A stretch of DNA of 64,000 nucleotides from CAJPPJ01 sp963536495 (GTDB taxonomy: Bacteria; Bacillota_I; Bacilli_A; RF39; UBA660): positions 1 to 64,000 of the forward strand of contig CAUTAF010000003.1 in assembly GCA_963536495.1 (NCBI GenBank), in the 5' to 3' direction. Of the stretch, positions 43,069 to 53,261 are shown piece by piece; the first letter of the stretch is position 1, and each line of letters begins with the position of its first letter. The notes below the pieces were generated by a model. That model was not told the origin of the DNA and made no database searches. It worked only from the letters and a program-made list of their open reading frames with translations. The translations under genes and the position numbers were made by a program.

Positions 43069-46000
43069 TTATTTTCTTCTAATATCTTTTTTTATTTCTA
43101 AAGCTTTATTAAACATATTTATTTGTTCATCATTTAAAGATAATAACATGATATCTTTATCTTCTTTTATTTGATTTATCGCCATATTAATTTGTAATAA
43201 AACACTATCTTCTATATCGATAATTTGATTTTTATTTATTATTTTTTTATTAAATAATAAATCTGCTATTTTAACTGTCTTATCATCACTATCATAAAGA
43301 ATTGCAAAATTAGGATTCATTACAACTTTTGTAGTTTGAGGATTTAAATTATGTTTAATAGCTAACTTAGTAATAAATAAGTTAGATTCTTCTACTTTAT
43401 AATTAGTATTTTTGGTAATATTTTCAAGTTCTTGATAAGTATTAAAACTCTTAAAATTACTATCGTTATATTCAATATATTCATCATTATAGATATATAA
43501 ATTATCAAGATTATATTCTTTATCTACTGTTTTTTCATCTAATAAAACATATTGATTTTTAGAATCATCTAAATCTAATTTTCTATTTAATATAACTGGT
43601 TCATATTTAATAGGTTCTTTTATATTATATTCTTTTTCTAAAGTTAAATTTTCTTCTAAAACTTTATATATATCGTTATTTCCTCTACCTATCGTAATTT
43701 TCTTAAGTCTTAAAGCTTCATATTCTTCTTTAGTTATCTTTTTTTCTTCTAATAATTTTTGATAAGTTTCTTTATCGAGTTTTATTAATTCCTCTGCTGC
43801 TTTTTTATATACTTCAAATATTTCTTTATTTAAAGCTTCTTTAGTTTTATTAACTTCTCTATTAATTGCTTTATTTGGTACTTCGATGTTATCAAAACAT
43901 AATGTGTCCCCATTTCTCCATACCCAACTTTCTGCAACTAAATGACCTACTTTATCTTTTACAACAAATATTCTTCCATCGTTATCTATCATACTATGTT
44001 CCATACAGGTTTCACCACGACCTGATAGTTTTTGACAACAATCACTAAATACACCTACTGTTAATGCAAATGGATCATCTAATCTTAATATTTCATAATC
44101 ATAATCATCATGTGAATTTTCTACTCTAACTATACTACTTAAAGTTCTTTTTCTACCTAAATTATAAATTTGTTGTAATACTTCAAAATCTTTTTCTTTA
44201 TAACCTGCTATTAAAGATGTTCTAGCTAAAGCTTCATTACCAACATTAATATCTTGATAACTTGCACTTGATATATAAGAAAGTGCATGATTTAATGTTA
44301 ATTTTCTATTACTATTCATTATTTCTATTTCTCTAAAACTTTTAGCAACTTTATTTAACATTTCTAATTTTTCATTGTTATTATTTAAAATAATATTTAA
44401 ATTTTTTAAAAAGAATTCTCTAAAACCAGGATTATTTTCATATAAGAAATCTTTAAATATTTTTTCTAATTTATTTGGGGTAATTATAGGTAATTCTTCA
44501 TACTGTTCTAAAATATTTCTAAATACTTTAGATGTCTTAGTTGCATAATCAAAATTAATATTTAAAGAACAATTGTGATTTTCATCTTCTGTATAAAATC
44601 TTTCAAAGAGCTTATCTTCATCAAATTCTACTTTATCCTTTTTTAAAGATAAAATTAAATCTTTTTTATATTTAGTATTAATATCTTTTTTAAGTTCTTC
44701 TAATATAAAAGAATAATTACTTGATATAGTTTTAGGAATATATGTAAGTATAGAATATAACTGGTCATATCCTTTACTATCTTGATCAAAAACTCCAAAT
44801 AAATAAGAAGCTTTTATTAAAGATATTATTTTATCTTCACTATTTGAATAAGTTTTAAGTCTCATTAAATTAGACCAATATTTACCTGATAATAAAAAAC
44901 TATCTATATCATTTTCTGGAAATTTCATCATTACTGTTTTATTAGGTATAAAAGTTTCTCCAGTTTTCTTATACCATTTTTCTAATTTATCAATTCTTAC
45001 TTTATCTATCATAGATATTACATCATCAGTACTTTTAAGAGCTAGTTTTATTCCATTTTCTATTCCAAATCTATTAAAATATTCTTTTATATCATTATGT
45101 ATACTAGGATTTTTTAAAAGAGCCAGTTTAATTTGATTTTTTGTTAAATAACTTTTCCACTCATTATAATTTTCTTTTAATATTTTTAAATCTAAATATC
45201 TATTATTAGCATAAAAATATTCTTTTAATTCTTTTGGAGCATTTTCATCTATAAATAATTCTTTATGTTTATCTTTTAGAAAAATTTTACTATCTTCTTC
45301 ATATATGAAGTCTCCAGATAAACATTTTTGAGAAATAACATTCATTATTTTTTCTTCTAAATTATTATAATCTTTAAACTTTTTAATATCTTCAATACTT
45401 ATAGCTTCTAATAATTTACCATACTTTTCACCTAAAGTTAAAAATGCATCTTTTCCTAAACTTAGAATAAAATCATTATAATTATCATTTTTTTGAAAGA
45501 ATAAGAATAATTTTTTATGTTTTAAATATTCTTTTAACTCTGGATATTTTTTTATGTAATCTAAACTTAACCTTCCATTATAACATAGATTTTTTAAATG
45601 TTCATTTTCTTCTTTTGTTATATTTAAAACATCTTTAAAATCGACGAATATTTCTGGATATTTATTTTTAAAATTAATATTTTTTTCTAGTGTTCCATAA
45701 TTTATATTTTTATTAAATAAAGATGCTTTACCAGTTAAGATAAAATTATAAACACTTTGTTCTATCTTTTCATTTAATTTATCAAATTGATAAAAATCAT
45801 CTAATGTTCTAACATTTAAACCATTCTTAATAAATGGTCCATAACTTGTCCATAATTTTAAAAAATTATAATTACCATAGGTATTAATATATTCTTTTAC
45901 AAAATCAAAATTATAATCATTAAAAAGATAAATAATTGGTAAATCTAATACTTTAAATAAATCTTTATTCTTTAATTCTTCTATATATTCTTCTTTTTGA

Positions 46001-47091
46001 TATAAAGTTATAGTATTTAAATTTCCTTCATTAAATAATGTTTTTAACTCTTTACTATTTTCATCATTTATAAAAATCAAAGGGTATTTATCATGTAATA
46101 AAGATGTTACACTAGTATAATCTAAGATATCTTTATAAGATTTTTCTTCTCTTGTTTTTTCTAAATAAGAAACAAAGTTTTTTTCAAAATCATCATAAGT
46201 TTTAAAAGATTTAGTAAAATCTATTATATCGTAATTTCTTAATACATAATCTTTAACTATATCAAATATTTTAAAATTACTTTTACTAAATATTTTAGTA
46301 TCATTTTCTAATTTTTTTAAATATTCTACATTAAAATACTGAATAAATTTTTCTGTTTGAACATTTTTTAAAAAATCAAAATCCAGGTAATCTAATAAAT
46401 CACTAGTATTAGTAATATCTGTTTTAAAATTAAAGTTTAAACATTCTGCCCACTTTGGAAATTTAAAATCATGATTATTAGTTAAATAATCTATTATAAA
46501 TTTTTTTGCAGTTTTAATAGTTGATATTTCAAGATTACCTTCATTTTTAAAAAAATAATTAAAAATTATTAAATCTCTTCTTCTACTAAGTTCACTAAAA
46601 AAGTCTTGATATTTTAAAATAATTTTTTGATATTCTCCAGGTTTATAATTTTCTTTTACAGTTAATGGTATTTCAACTTCATTTAATAAAAAATTATCTA
46701 TTGCTATATTTTTAAAAACATCCTGATACTTTATGAAATCTTCTACTGATAAACTTCTAGCAAAATAATCTTTTTTAACATCTTCTGGTATATCTTCATT
46801 TATTAAAAATAAATCTTTATTTTTAATAATATCTTTTTTAGAATATTTATTTATGTCAATCTTTTCATCATTAAATAATATTTCTTCTCTTATCTTATTA
46901 TCAAATGATATATCTTTTAATTCTTCATAAGGAATATCACTTAAATCATAAGAAAACAAATCATCTTCTAAACCAGAATACATCACTAAATAATTATTTT
47001 TTAGATTAATATTACTTTCATGATCTATTTCTTTTTTTAAATTTAAAAGTTCTTTCTTTTTATTTTTAAATTCATCGATAGTTAACTTCAT
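43069..47091 (-). CDS. Giant helical-repeat protein (1340 residues) with a Cys-containing C-terminal domain
   Basis: I do not recognise this family. There is no signal peptide or membrane helix. Most of residues 90-700 look like degenerate helical repeats of about 35-60 residues with a loop F(I/V)(D/N)E(N/D)xPxELKxxF. Examples are INEDIPEDVKKDYFARSLS (about 97), FINDENSKELKTLFNEGN (about 340) and FIDENAPKELKEYFYANN (about 612). A more conserved domain lies at about 960-1090, with SDCCQKLSGRGETCMEHSM (Cys1017, Cys1018 and about Cys1028) and WVWRNGDTLCFDNIEVP. The C-terminal 200 residues are helical. The Cys-Cys and Trp-rich domain may be catalytic or metal-binding. It is a single gene. Confidence 0.8.
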   Translation of the reverse strand: MKLTIDEFKNKKKELLNLKKEIDHESNINLKNNYLVMYSGLEDDLFSYDLSDIPYEELKDISFDNKIREEILFNDEKIDINKYSKKDIIKNKDLFLINEDIPEDVKKDYFARSLSVEDFIKYQDVFKNIAIDNFLLNEVEIPLTVKENYKPGEYQKIILKYQDFFSELSRRRDLIIFNYFFKNEGNLEISTIKTAKKFIIDYLTNNHDFKFPKWAECLNFNFKTDITNTSDLLDYLDFDFLKNVQTEKFIQYFNVEYLKKLENDTKIFSKSNFKIFDIVKDYVLRNYDIIDFTKSFKTYDDFEKNFVSYLEKTREEKSYKDILDYTSVTSLLHDKYPLIFINDENSKELKTLFNEGNLNTITLYQKEEYIEELKNKDLFKVLDLPIIYLFNDYNFDFVKEYINTYGNYNFLKLWTSYGPFIKNGLNVRTLDDFYQFDKLNEKIEQSVYNFILTGKASLFNKNINYGTLEKNINFKNKYPEIFVDFKDVLNITKEENEHLKNLCYNGRLSLDYIKKYPELKEYLKHKKLFLFFQKNDNYNDFILSLGKDAFLTLGEKYGKLLEAISIEDIKKFKDYNNLEEKIMNVISQKCLSGDFIYEEDSKIFLKDKHKELFIDENAPKELKEYFYANNRYLDLKILKENYNEWKSYLTKNQIKLALLKNPSIHNDIKEYFNRFGIENGIKLALKSTDDVISMIDKVRIDKLEKWYKKTGETFIPNKTVMMKFPENDIDSFLLSGKYWSNLMRLKTYSNSEDKIISLIKASYLFGVFDQDSKGYDQLYSILTYIPKTISSNYSFILEELKKDINTKYKKDLILSLKKDKVEFDEDKLFERFYTEDENHNCSLNINFDYATKTSKVFRNILEQYEELPIITPNKLEKIFKDFLYENNPGFREFFLKNLNIILNNNNEKLEMLNKVAKSFREIEIMNSNRKLTLNHALSYISSASYQDINVGNEALARTSLIAGYKEKDFEVLQQIYNLGRKRTLSSIVRVENSHDDYDYEILRLDDPFALTVGVFSDCCQKLSGRGETCMEHSMIDNDGRIFVVKDKVGHLVAESWVWRNGDTLCFDNIEVPNKAINREVNKTKEALNKEIFEVYKKAAEELIKLDKETYQKLLEEKKITKEEYEALRLKKITIGRGNNDIYKVLEENLTLEKEYNIKEPIKYEPVILNRKLDLDDSKNQYVLLDEKTVDKEYNLDNLYIYNDEYIEYNDSNFKSFNTYQELENITKNTNYKVEESNLFITKLAIKHNLNPQTTKVVMNPNFAILYDSDDKTVKIADLLFNKKIINKNQIIDIEDSVLLQINMAINQIKEDKDIMLLSLNDEQINMFNKALEIKKDIRRK

Positions 47092-47144
47092 ATAATTTAT
47101 CTTTCTATAATAATATATATCATTTTTTAAGATATTTTTAAAGT

Positions 47145-47177
47145 CAAAAAAAATATAGAATTATTAATTCTATATTT
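47145..47177 (-). terminator. Intrinsic terminator of serS
   Basis: Hairpin AAATATAGAATT / AATTCTATATTT (47151-47177) followed by TTTTTTTGAC on the minus strand. Its first base is the last base of the serS stop. Confidence 0.85.
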
Positions 47178-48469
47178 TATTTATTATCTTTAGGTCTTAT
47201 AACTTCTAATCCACCCATATATGGTTGTAATACTTTTGGTACTTTAACACTTCCATCTTCTTGATAATTTTGTTCAAGTATTGCAATAAGTGATCTAGGA
47301 CTCGCTACTACTGTATTATTTAATGTTGCAACATATTCATTACCTTTTTCTGTCTTCATTCTTATACCAAGTCTTCTAGCTTGTGCATCTCCTAGTGTAG
47401 AACAACTTCCTACTTCAAAGTATTTTTGTTGTCTTGGACTCCATGCTTCTACATCACATGATTTAACTTTTAAATCTGCTAAATCACCACTACAACATTC
47501 TAAAGTTCTAACTGATAAATCCATACTTCTAAAGAATTCTACTGTATAACTCCACATTTTGTTATACCAAGTCATAGCATCTTCTGGTTTACAAATTACT
47601 ATCATCTCTTGCTTTTCAAATTGATGAACTCTATAAAGTCCTCTTTCTTCTAAACCGTGAGATCCTACTTCTTTTCTAAAACATGGTGAGTATGAAGTCA
47701 TAGCTATAGGTAATTTTGTTTCATCTATTATTTGTCCTTGAAATTTACCTATCATAGAATGTTCTGATGTACCTATTAAATATAAATCTTCATTTTCTAT
47801 TTTATACATCATAGCTTCCATTTCAGGAAATGACATAACTCCTGTTACTACATCACTATGAATCATAAATGGTGGAATACAGTATGTAAATCCTTTATTA
47901 ATCATAAAATCTCTTGCATATGCTATTGTAGCTTCGTGAAGTCTTGCTATATCACCTACTAAATAGTAAAATCCGTTCCCACTAGTTCTTCCAGCAGATT
48001 CTTTATCAAGACCTGCTAAGCTTTCACAAATATCTGCATGATATGGTATTTCATAATCTCTTGTAAATGCTTCTCCAAATCTTTCTACTTCAACATTTTG
48101 ACTATCATCTTTTCCAATAGGTACAGTCTTATCCATAATTTGAGGAATAACTAACATATTATTTTTTAATACTTTACTTAGTTCTTCTTCCTCTTTTTCT
48201 ATATTTACAAGTGTTTCATTAATTTCAGTAACTTTCTTTTTATTATTTTCTATCTCTTCTATTTTACCTTCTTTTACAAGTAAAGCTATTTGACTAGAAA
48301 CATTATTTCTTTCTTGTCTTAAAATATCACCTTTTTGTTTTAAATCTCTTATTTTTACATCTAATTCTATTACTTCATCAACTAGAGGTAATTTTTCATC
48401 TTGAAATTTCTTCTTTATATTTTCTTTCACTAATTCTTTATTTTCTCTTATAAATTTTATATCTAACAT
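47177..48469 (-). CDS. serS: Seryl-tRNA synthetase
   Basis: Class II synthetase of 430 residues. An N-terminal antiparallel coiled coil (about 30-105) binds the long arm of tRNA-Ser. The core has motif 1 region FMIHSDVVTGVMSFPE, motif 2 FRKEVGSHGLEERGLYRVHQF (about 265-285) and motif 3 LNNTVVASPRSLIAILE (about 385). Length is normal. It follows the dnaB-like gene by 10 bases; no T-box is seen upstream, unlike the other synthetases here. RBS AAGGAG. Confidence 0.97.
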   Translation of the reverse strand: MLDIKFIRENKELVKENIKKKFQDEKLPLVDEVIELDVKIRDLKQKGDILRQERNNVSSQIALLVKEGKIEEIENNKKKVTEINETLVNIEKEEEELSKVLKNNMLVIPQIMDKTVPIGKDDSQNVEVERFGEAFTRDYEIPYHADICESLAGLDKESAGRTSGNGFYYLVGDIARLHEATIAYARDFMINKGFTYCIPPFMIHSDVVTGVMSFPEMEAMMYKIENEDLYLIGTSEHSMIGKFQGQIIDETKLPIAMTSYSPCFRKEVGSHGLEERGLYRVHQFEKQEMIVICKPEDAMTWYNKMWSYTVEFFRSMDLSVRTLECCSGDLADLKVKSCDVEAWSPRQQKYFEVGSCSTLGDAQARRLGIRMKTEKGNEYVATLNNTVVASPRSLIAILEQNYQEDGSVKVPKVLQPYMGGLEVIRPKDNK

Positions 48470-48479
48470 AATTTTCTCC

Positions 48480-49703
48480 TTAATTTATACTATTTAATAA
48501 ATCTTGTAATGATTTATCTTCTGTTTCTTCTTTTTCTTGTTTTTGATCAAACCAATCTGGTAAGATTTCTTCTTTTTTACTATTTATTACTTTTGTTTTA
48601 TTTTTTGTAGGTGGTTTAAATTCTGTACAATGTTTCATTGCTGCTTCTGCTGTTTTAATACCAAGTCTTAACCACTGACTTGCTATTGTATCAACATAGT
48701 TTTTAGTGAATTTTTGATTATTAACTGTTAATACATAGGAAATAAGTACATTTATAACCTCTGGTTCCATCTTACTTTTAAAAAGTAAATCTTCTATTAT
48801 CTTCATTTCTAACTTACTAGGACTACCGGACTTATATTTACTTTTTAAATATACAAATGGAGATGTATTTTGAAATGTTTTAATTAATTTTTCTTTCTTA
48901 GTTTCATTTTCATCACTAGTTTTCATTTTTATATATTTTAAAGTTGGAAGGGACGAATTTTCAAAGACATATAAATCTCTTGCTCTATTTAATAACACAT
49001 CTAAATCTAATATATTTTTAGCATTAAGCGAATATAAAACTAATTCTCTTAATTCAGAATCTTTTAAATTATATAAAAATGCTATATTATTCAAATCTTC
49101 TTTTAAACTTTCCGATATATTAGGTAAGCCATCTAATACGAATTCAAAATCTATTACACTAGCCATTTTTATTTTAGCATATTCATAATTTATAACATCC
49201 ATATTATTTAAAGTAAGTAGTGATGTTGTTTTAAATACTTGATCAAAACTTTTAGTAACTTCACTATATTCGCTTAAATCTATTTTTATATTTTTATATT
49301 CTTTTAAAATATCTTTATATAGTTTATTACCTAAATTATTATATAAAAGTGTATTTAATAACGGATTATTAAAAAAACTAAATGCATCTAGTGGTTTATA
49401 TAAAACATAAATAAATTCACTATTTTTCTTATAAGTCTTAATTAAACCTATTCCTTCTAATTTTTCTTTATTTACCCTAAATAAATCCATATTAATACCA
49501 AGTATTCTAAGTATGGATTCATGATCTAATTCTTTACTAAGTAAAGTATCTGCTTTTACTTGATTAAATAAAGTCATATAAATAAGTATAGATAACGATC
49601 CTATAATTGGTTGATATAGGTCAGTTAATATTTTCTTATCATAGTCAGTAGAGTTAGATTTATTAATTATTGTAAATTTATCTTTGGGATTTAAAACATA
49701 CAT
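48480..49703 (-). CDS. DnaB/DnaD-domain replication initiation protein
   Basis: The 407-residue protein resembles Bacillus DnaB (replication initiation and membrane attachment), not the helicase. It has an N-terminal winged-helix-like region (about 20-110) and a C-terminal DnaD-like domain (about 280-370) with LEMKIIEDLLFKSKMEPEVINVLISYVL, NYVDTIASQWLRLGIKTAEAAM. In Bacillus this protein loads the helicase with DnaD and DnaI. The dnaI gene is not adjacent here. The start at 49703 follows GGTGAAG; a start 30 bases earlier adds a non-homologous leader. It is followed by serS. Confidence 0.85.
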   Translation of the reverse strand: MYVLNPKDKFTIINKSNSTDYDKKILTDLYQPIIGSLSILIYMTLFNQVKADTLLSKELDHESILRILGINMDLFRVNKEKLEGIGLIKTYKKNSEFIYVLYKPLDAFSFFNNPLLNTLLYNNLGNKLYKDILKEYKNIKIDLSEYSEVTKSFDQVFKTTSLLTLNNMDVINYEYAKIKMASVIDFEFVLDGLPNISESLKEDLNNIAFLYNLKDSELRELVLYSLNAKNILDLDVLLNRARDLYVFENSSLPTLKYIKMKTSDENETKKEKLIKTFQNTSPFVYLKSKYKSGSPSKLEMKIIEDLLFKSKMEPEVINVLISYVLTVNNQKFTKNYVDTIASQWLRLGIKTAEAAMKHCTEFKPPTKNKTKVINSKKEEILPDWFDQKQEKEETEDKSLQDLLNSIN

Positions 49704-49742
49704 AACTTCACCTTTATGTATATTTAACCACATTTAAAGAAT

Positions 49743-49775
49743 AAAAAAAAGATTATAAATAATATTTATAATCTT
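49743..49775 (-). terminator. Intrinsic terminator of the WXG100-like gene
   Basis: Hairpin AGATTATAAA / TTTATAATCT (49750-49774) followed by eight T on the minus strand, right after the stop. Confidence 0.85.
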
Positions 49776-49776
49776 C

Positions 49777-50091
49777 TTATTTATAGAAAAGATCTTCTGC
49801 TGTATCTTTATTTGTAATATCTTGTTCTTCTATTTGATTTGATTGTTTTTGGATATTATTAGATAAATCTTCTATTTCCTTTATACTTGAAACTACTTTA
49901 TCTTTTAAAACTCCTAATTTTTCTTTATAAGCATCTGCATCTTTTCCAGCCCAATCAAAAGAATCTCCATTTAAAAATAAATTTGATGCTTTAGTAAAAT
50001 TTTCTTCTATTTTATCTGATAATCCTTTAATATTTTTTGCTATTGCTTCTGATTCTGCTTTATTATCTTTTAATACTGTATCTGAACTCAT
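49777..50091 (-). CDS. WXG100-like small helical protein
   Basis: The 104-residue protein has two helices separated by a W-x-G turn (SFDWAGKDADAYKEKL, Trp47-Gly49), the ESAT-6/WXG100 layout. Such proteins are secreted as dimers by ESX/type VII systems. No EssC-like ATPase or LXG toxin lies in this window, so it is an orphan here. A secretion-signal-like YxxxD/E is not obvious at its C-terminus (TNKDTAEDLFYK). It has its own terminator. Confidence 0.72.
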   Translation of the reverse strand: MSSDTVLKDNKAESEAIAKNIKGLSDKIEENFTKASNLFLNGDSFDWAGKDADAYKEKLGVLKDKVVSSIKEIEDLSNNIQKQSNQIEEQDITNKDTAEDLFYK

Positions 50092-50152
50092 ATTTTCACC
50101 TCTACTATTCTAAATAAATAATATATTATTTAAATTAATATTTCAAGTTTTT

Positions 50153-53100
50153 TTATTTTTTTAATACTTCGATGTATACTTCATAACCATTTATATCATA
50201 GTTATTTTCTTTATAATCAGTTAAATTTACTTCATCAGATAAAGTTTCTCTTTTTATAACATCTTGATAATTAGATATAGCTTTTTTAACTAATTCTTCA
50301 TTTGTATTATAGTTTACTACTATTCTATCTACTACATTAAAGTCTTGAGTTTTTCTTATATTTTGAATCTTACTAATTATTTCTCTAGCTATTCCTTCTT
50401 CTTCTAATTCTTTAGTAATATTAGTATCTAATATTATATATGTATCATATATTCTTGCTGCATTATAATTTTCTTTTACATCTACTCTAACTTCTACTAA
50501 ATCAGAATTAATAGTATAATCATCTCCTAAAACTGAGATAACTATTTCTTTTCCACTAGCTAAAGATTTAACGTCTTTTTCTTCTAAATTACTTAAGATA
50601 TCACTAACTAACTTAATATTCTTACCAAATTTAGGTCCTAGTTCTTTAAAGTTAGGTTTAATACTAATATTCATATAATTACTCATATCAGATACGAACT
50701 CTATTTCTTTAATATTTAATTCTTCTTTAATTAAATCTATTAAGTCTCCTATTATTTCTTTATTAGAAATATCTAGTATTGCTCTTCTAAGAGGTTGTCT
50801 TATCTTAATCTTAGAATTTTCTCTAACTGTTCTTCCTAAAGTAATTAAATCTCTTACTAAGTCCATTTTTTCTTCTAGTTTTAAATCTATATATTTATCT
50901 TCACATACTGGATAACTATCTAGAAATACTGATTCTTTATTAGTTAAATTCATATATATTTCTTCTGCTAAGAAAGGAGAAAATGGTGCTATTAACTTAG
51001 ATAATCCTAAAAGAATATTATAAGTTGTTTTATATACTACTTTTTTACTTAATTCATTTCCTTCTACTTTAGACCAAAAACGTTTTCTGTTTCTTCTAAT
51101 ATACCAATTAGATAAATCATCATTAACAAAATTAGTTATCTTCTTAACAACTTTTGTTAAATCAAATTCCTTCATAGAACTTTCTATATATTTTATTAAA
51201 TTATTATATTTAGAAATAATCCATCTATCTATTTCTTCTAAATCTTCATCATTTATTTCATAACTACTTGGATTAATAGAATCGATATTTGCATACATAC
51301 TAAAGAAATTATAAGTATTCTTGAGTGTTGAAAACATCTTAGTATTTATTTCTTTTACACCTTCTTCATCATATCTAAGTGGTGTCCATACAGGAGATGC
51401 TGATAAGAAGAACCAACGTATTGCATCTGCTCCAAATTCTTCTAATGCTCCAAATGGATTAACTGCATTTCCTCTTGATTTATGCATTTTACTTCCATCT
51501 TTTGCAAGAACTAAGTCATTAACTAAAACATTTTTATATGGTGCTTTTTTCTTTAAAAATACTGATATTAATAAAAGTGAATTAAACCATCCTCTAGTTT
51601 GATCTATTCCTTCACATATAAAATCTGCTGGAAAATGTTTTTCAAAGAAATCTTTATTTTCAAATGGATAATGACAACTAGCAAATGGCATAGCTCCACT
51701 ATCGAACCAACAATCCATTACTTCTGGAATTCTAGTCATTTCTTTTCCACATTTTTCACATTTAATATGAATATTATCTACATATGGTCTATGTAAATCT
51801 ATATCTTTTATCTCTTCAACTGCTTTTTCTTTTAATTCTTCTATAGAACCTATCATTTCTTGATGACCACAGCTACATTTCCATAGAGGTATTGGTGTTC
51901 CCCAATATCTACTTCTAGATATTGCCCAGTCGACCATATTTTCTAACCAATTACCAAATCTTTTTTCACCAACATAACTTGGAAACCAATTAACTGTCTT
52001 ATTAGCTTTAATTACATCATCTTTATATGCTGTTGTTTTAATATATAAACTAGGAGATGCATAATACATAAGTGGTGTTGAACATCTCCAACAATGTGGA
52101 TAATTATGTTCTATCTTTTGTTTTTTAAATAATTTATCGTTTTCTTTTAAATACTTAATTATATCTATTTCAAGTTGTGGATCTAATACAAATCTATCTT
52201 TCCAAAGACCTTCTTTATATTTACCTTCTGAATTAACTGGATTTATAAGTTCTAAATCATATCTTAAACATACATCGTAGTCATCTTGTCCAAAAGCAGG
52301 AGCCATATGTACTATACCTGTACCGTCTTCCATAGTAACATAAGTATCATTTGTAACAATAAATGCTTTTTTAGTCATCTTTATAGATGGTATTAATTGT
52401 TCATATTCTTTATATTCTAAATCTTTACCACTATATTTTTCTATTACTTTATATTCACTTCCTATTACTTTTTCTACTAATTTTTCAGCTAAGATAAATT
52501 TATATCCTTTAGATTCAACTTTTACATATGTTTCTTCTGGATTAACACAAAGAGCAACATTAGCTATTAAAGTCCATGGTGTTGTAGTCCATACAAGAAA
52601 ATAACTATCTTCATCTTTTAATTTAAATGGAATATACACTGAATTAACTGAAACATTTTTATATCCTTGTGCTACTTCGTGAGATGCAAGACCAGTTCCA
52701 CATCTTGGACAATATGGTAATATTTTAAATCCTTCGTATATTAAACCAGCTTTATAATATTCTTTTAATATCCACCATTCTGTTTCAATAAATGAATTAT
52801 CATATGTAATATATGGGTTCTTAGTATCTATTAATTGACCCATTTTATGTGTAAAATCAACGAATGCTGCTTCGTTAGCTAATACACTATCTTTACATTT
52901 TTTATTAAATGCTTCTATTCCGTATTTTTCAATATCACCTTTTCCACTAAAACCTAGTGCTTTTTCTACTGCTACTTCTACTGGAAGACCATGAGTATCC
53001 CATCCTACTCTTCTATCTACTTTATATCCATTCATAGAGTAGTATTTACATACTGAATCTTTTAATAATTTTGCCATCATATGGTGAATTCCAGGCATAC

Positions 53101-53245
53101 CATTAGCAGTTGCAGGTCCATCATAAAAAACAAAATTTTTATCTTTTCCTTGATTACTTTTATTTAATATATCGTGTTCATCCCAGTAGTTATATAGTTT
53201 TTCATTAACTACACTAACTTTTTCTTTATCAAGTTCTTTAAACAT
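50153..53245 (-). CDS. ileS: Isoleucyl-tRNA synthetase, type 2 (eukaryote-like)
   Basis: The 1030-residue protein has the type 2 IleRS pattern: FYDGPATANGMPGIHHMMAK (HIGH region, about 40-60), GWDTHGLPVEVAVEKALG, and the KMSKS loop as KMHKS in DGSKMHKSRGN (about 595). The editing domain is at about 190-390. Cysteine pairs SCGH and CEKCG (about 470-520) likely bind zinc. Type 2 enzymes are associated with low sensitivity to mupirocin. ATG 53245 follows GAGGAGG; an earlier in-frame ATG at 53305 lies inside the T-box core and would be removed by termination. Confidence 0.95.
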   Translation of the reverse strand: MFKELDKEKVSVVNEKLYNYWDEHDILNKSNQGKDKNFVFYDGPATANGMPGIHHMMAKLLKDSVCKYYSMNGYKVDRRVGWDTHGLPVEVAVEKALGFSGKGDIEKYGIEAFNKKCKDSVLANEAAFVDFTHKMGQLIDTKNPYITYDNSFIETEWWILKEYYKAGLIYEGFKILPYCPRCGTGLASHEVAQGYKNVSVNSVYIPFKLKDEDSYFLVWTTTPWTLIANVALCVNPEETYVKVESKGYKFILAEKLVEKVIGSEYKVIEKYSGKDLEYKEYEQLIPSIKMTKKAFIVTNDTYVTMEDGTGIVHMAPAFGQDDYDVCLRYDLELINPVNSEGKYKEGLWKDRFVLDPQLEIDIIKYLKENDKLFKKQKIEHNYPHCWRCSTPLMYYASPSLYIKTTAYKDDVIKANKTVNWFPSYVGEKRFGNWLENMVDWAISRSRYWGTPIPLWKCSCGHQEMIGSIEELKEKAVEEIKDIDLHRPYVDNIHIKCEKCGKEMTRIPEVMDCWFDSGAMPFASCHYPFENKDFFEKHFPADFICEGIDQTRGWFNSLLLISVFLKKKAPYKNVLVNDLVLAKDGSKMHKSRGNAVNPFGALEEFGADAIRWFFLSASPVWTPLRYDEEGVKEINTKMFSTLKNTYNFFSMYANIDSINPSSYEINDEDLEEIDRWIISKYNNLIKYIESSMKEFDLTKVVKKITNFVNDDLSNWYIRRNRKRFWSKVEGNELSKKVVYKTTYNILLGLSKLIAPFSPFLAEEIYMNLTNKESVFLDSYPVCEDKYIDLKLEEKMDLVRDLITLGRTVRENSKIKIRQPLRRAILDISNKEIIGDLIDLIKEELNIKEIEFVSDMSNYMNISIKPNFKELGPKFGKNIKLVSDILSNLEEKDVKSLASGKEIVISVLGDDYTINSDLVEVRVDVKENYNAARIYDTYIILDTNITKELEEEGIAREIISKIQNIRKTQDFNVVDRIVVNYNTNEELVKKAISNYQDVIKRETLSDEVNLTDYKENNYDINGYEVYIEVLKK

Positions 53246-53261
53246 ATTTCCTCCTCTAAAC

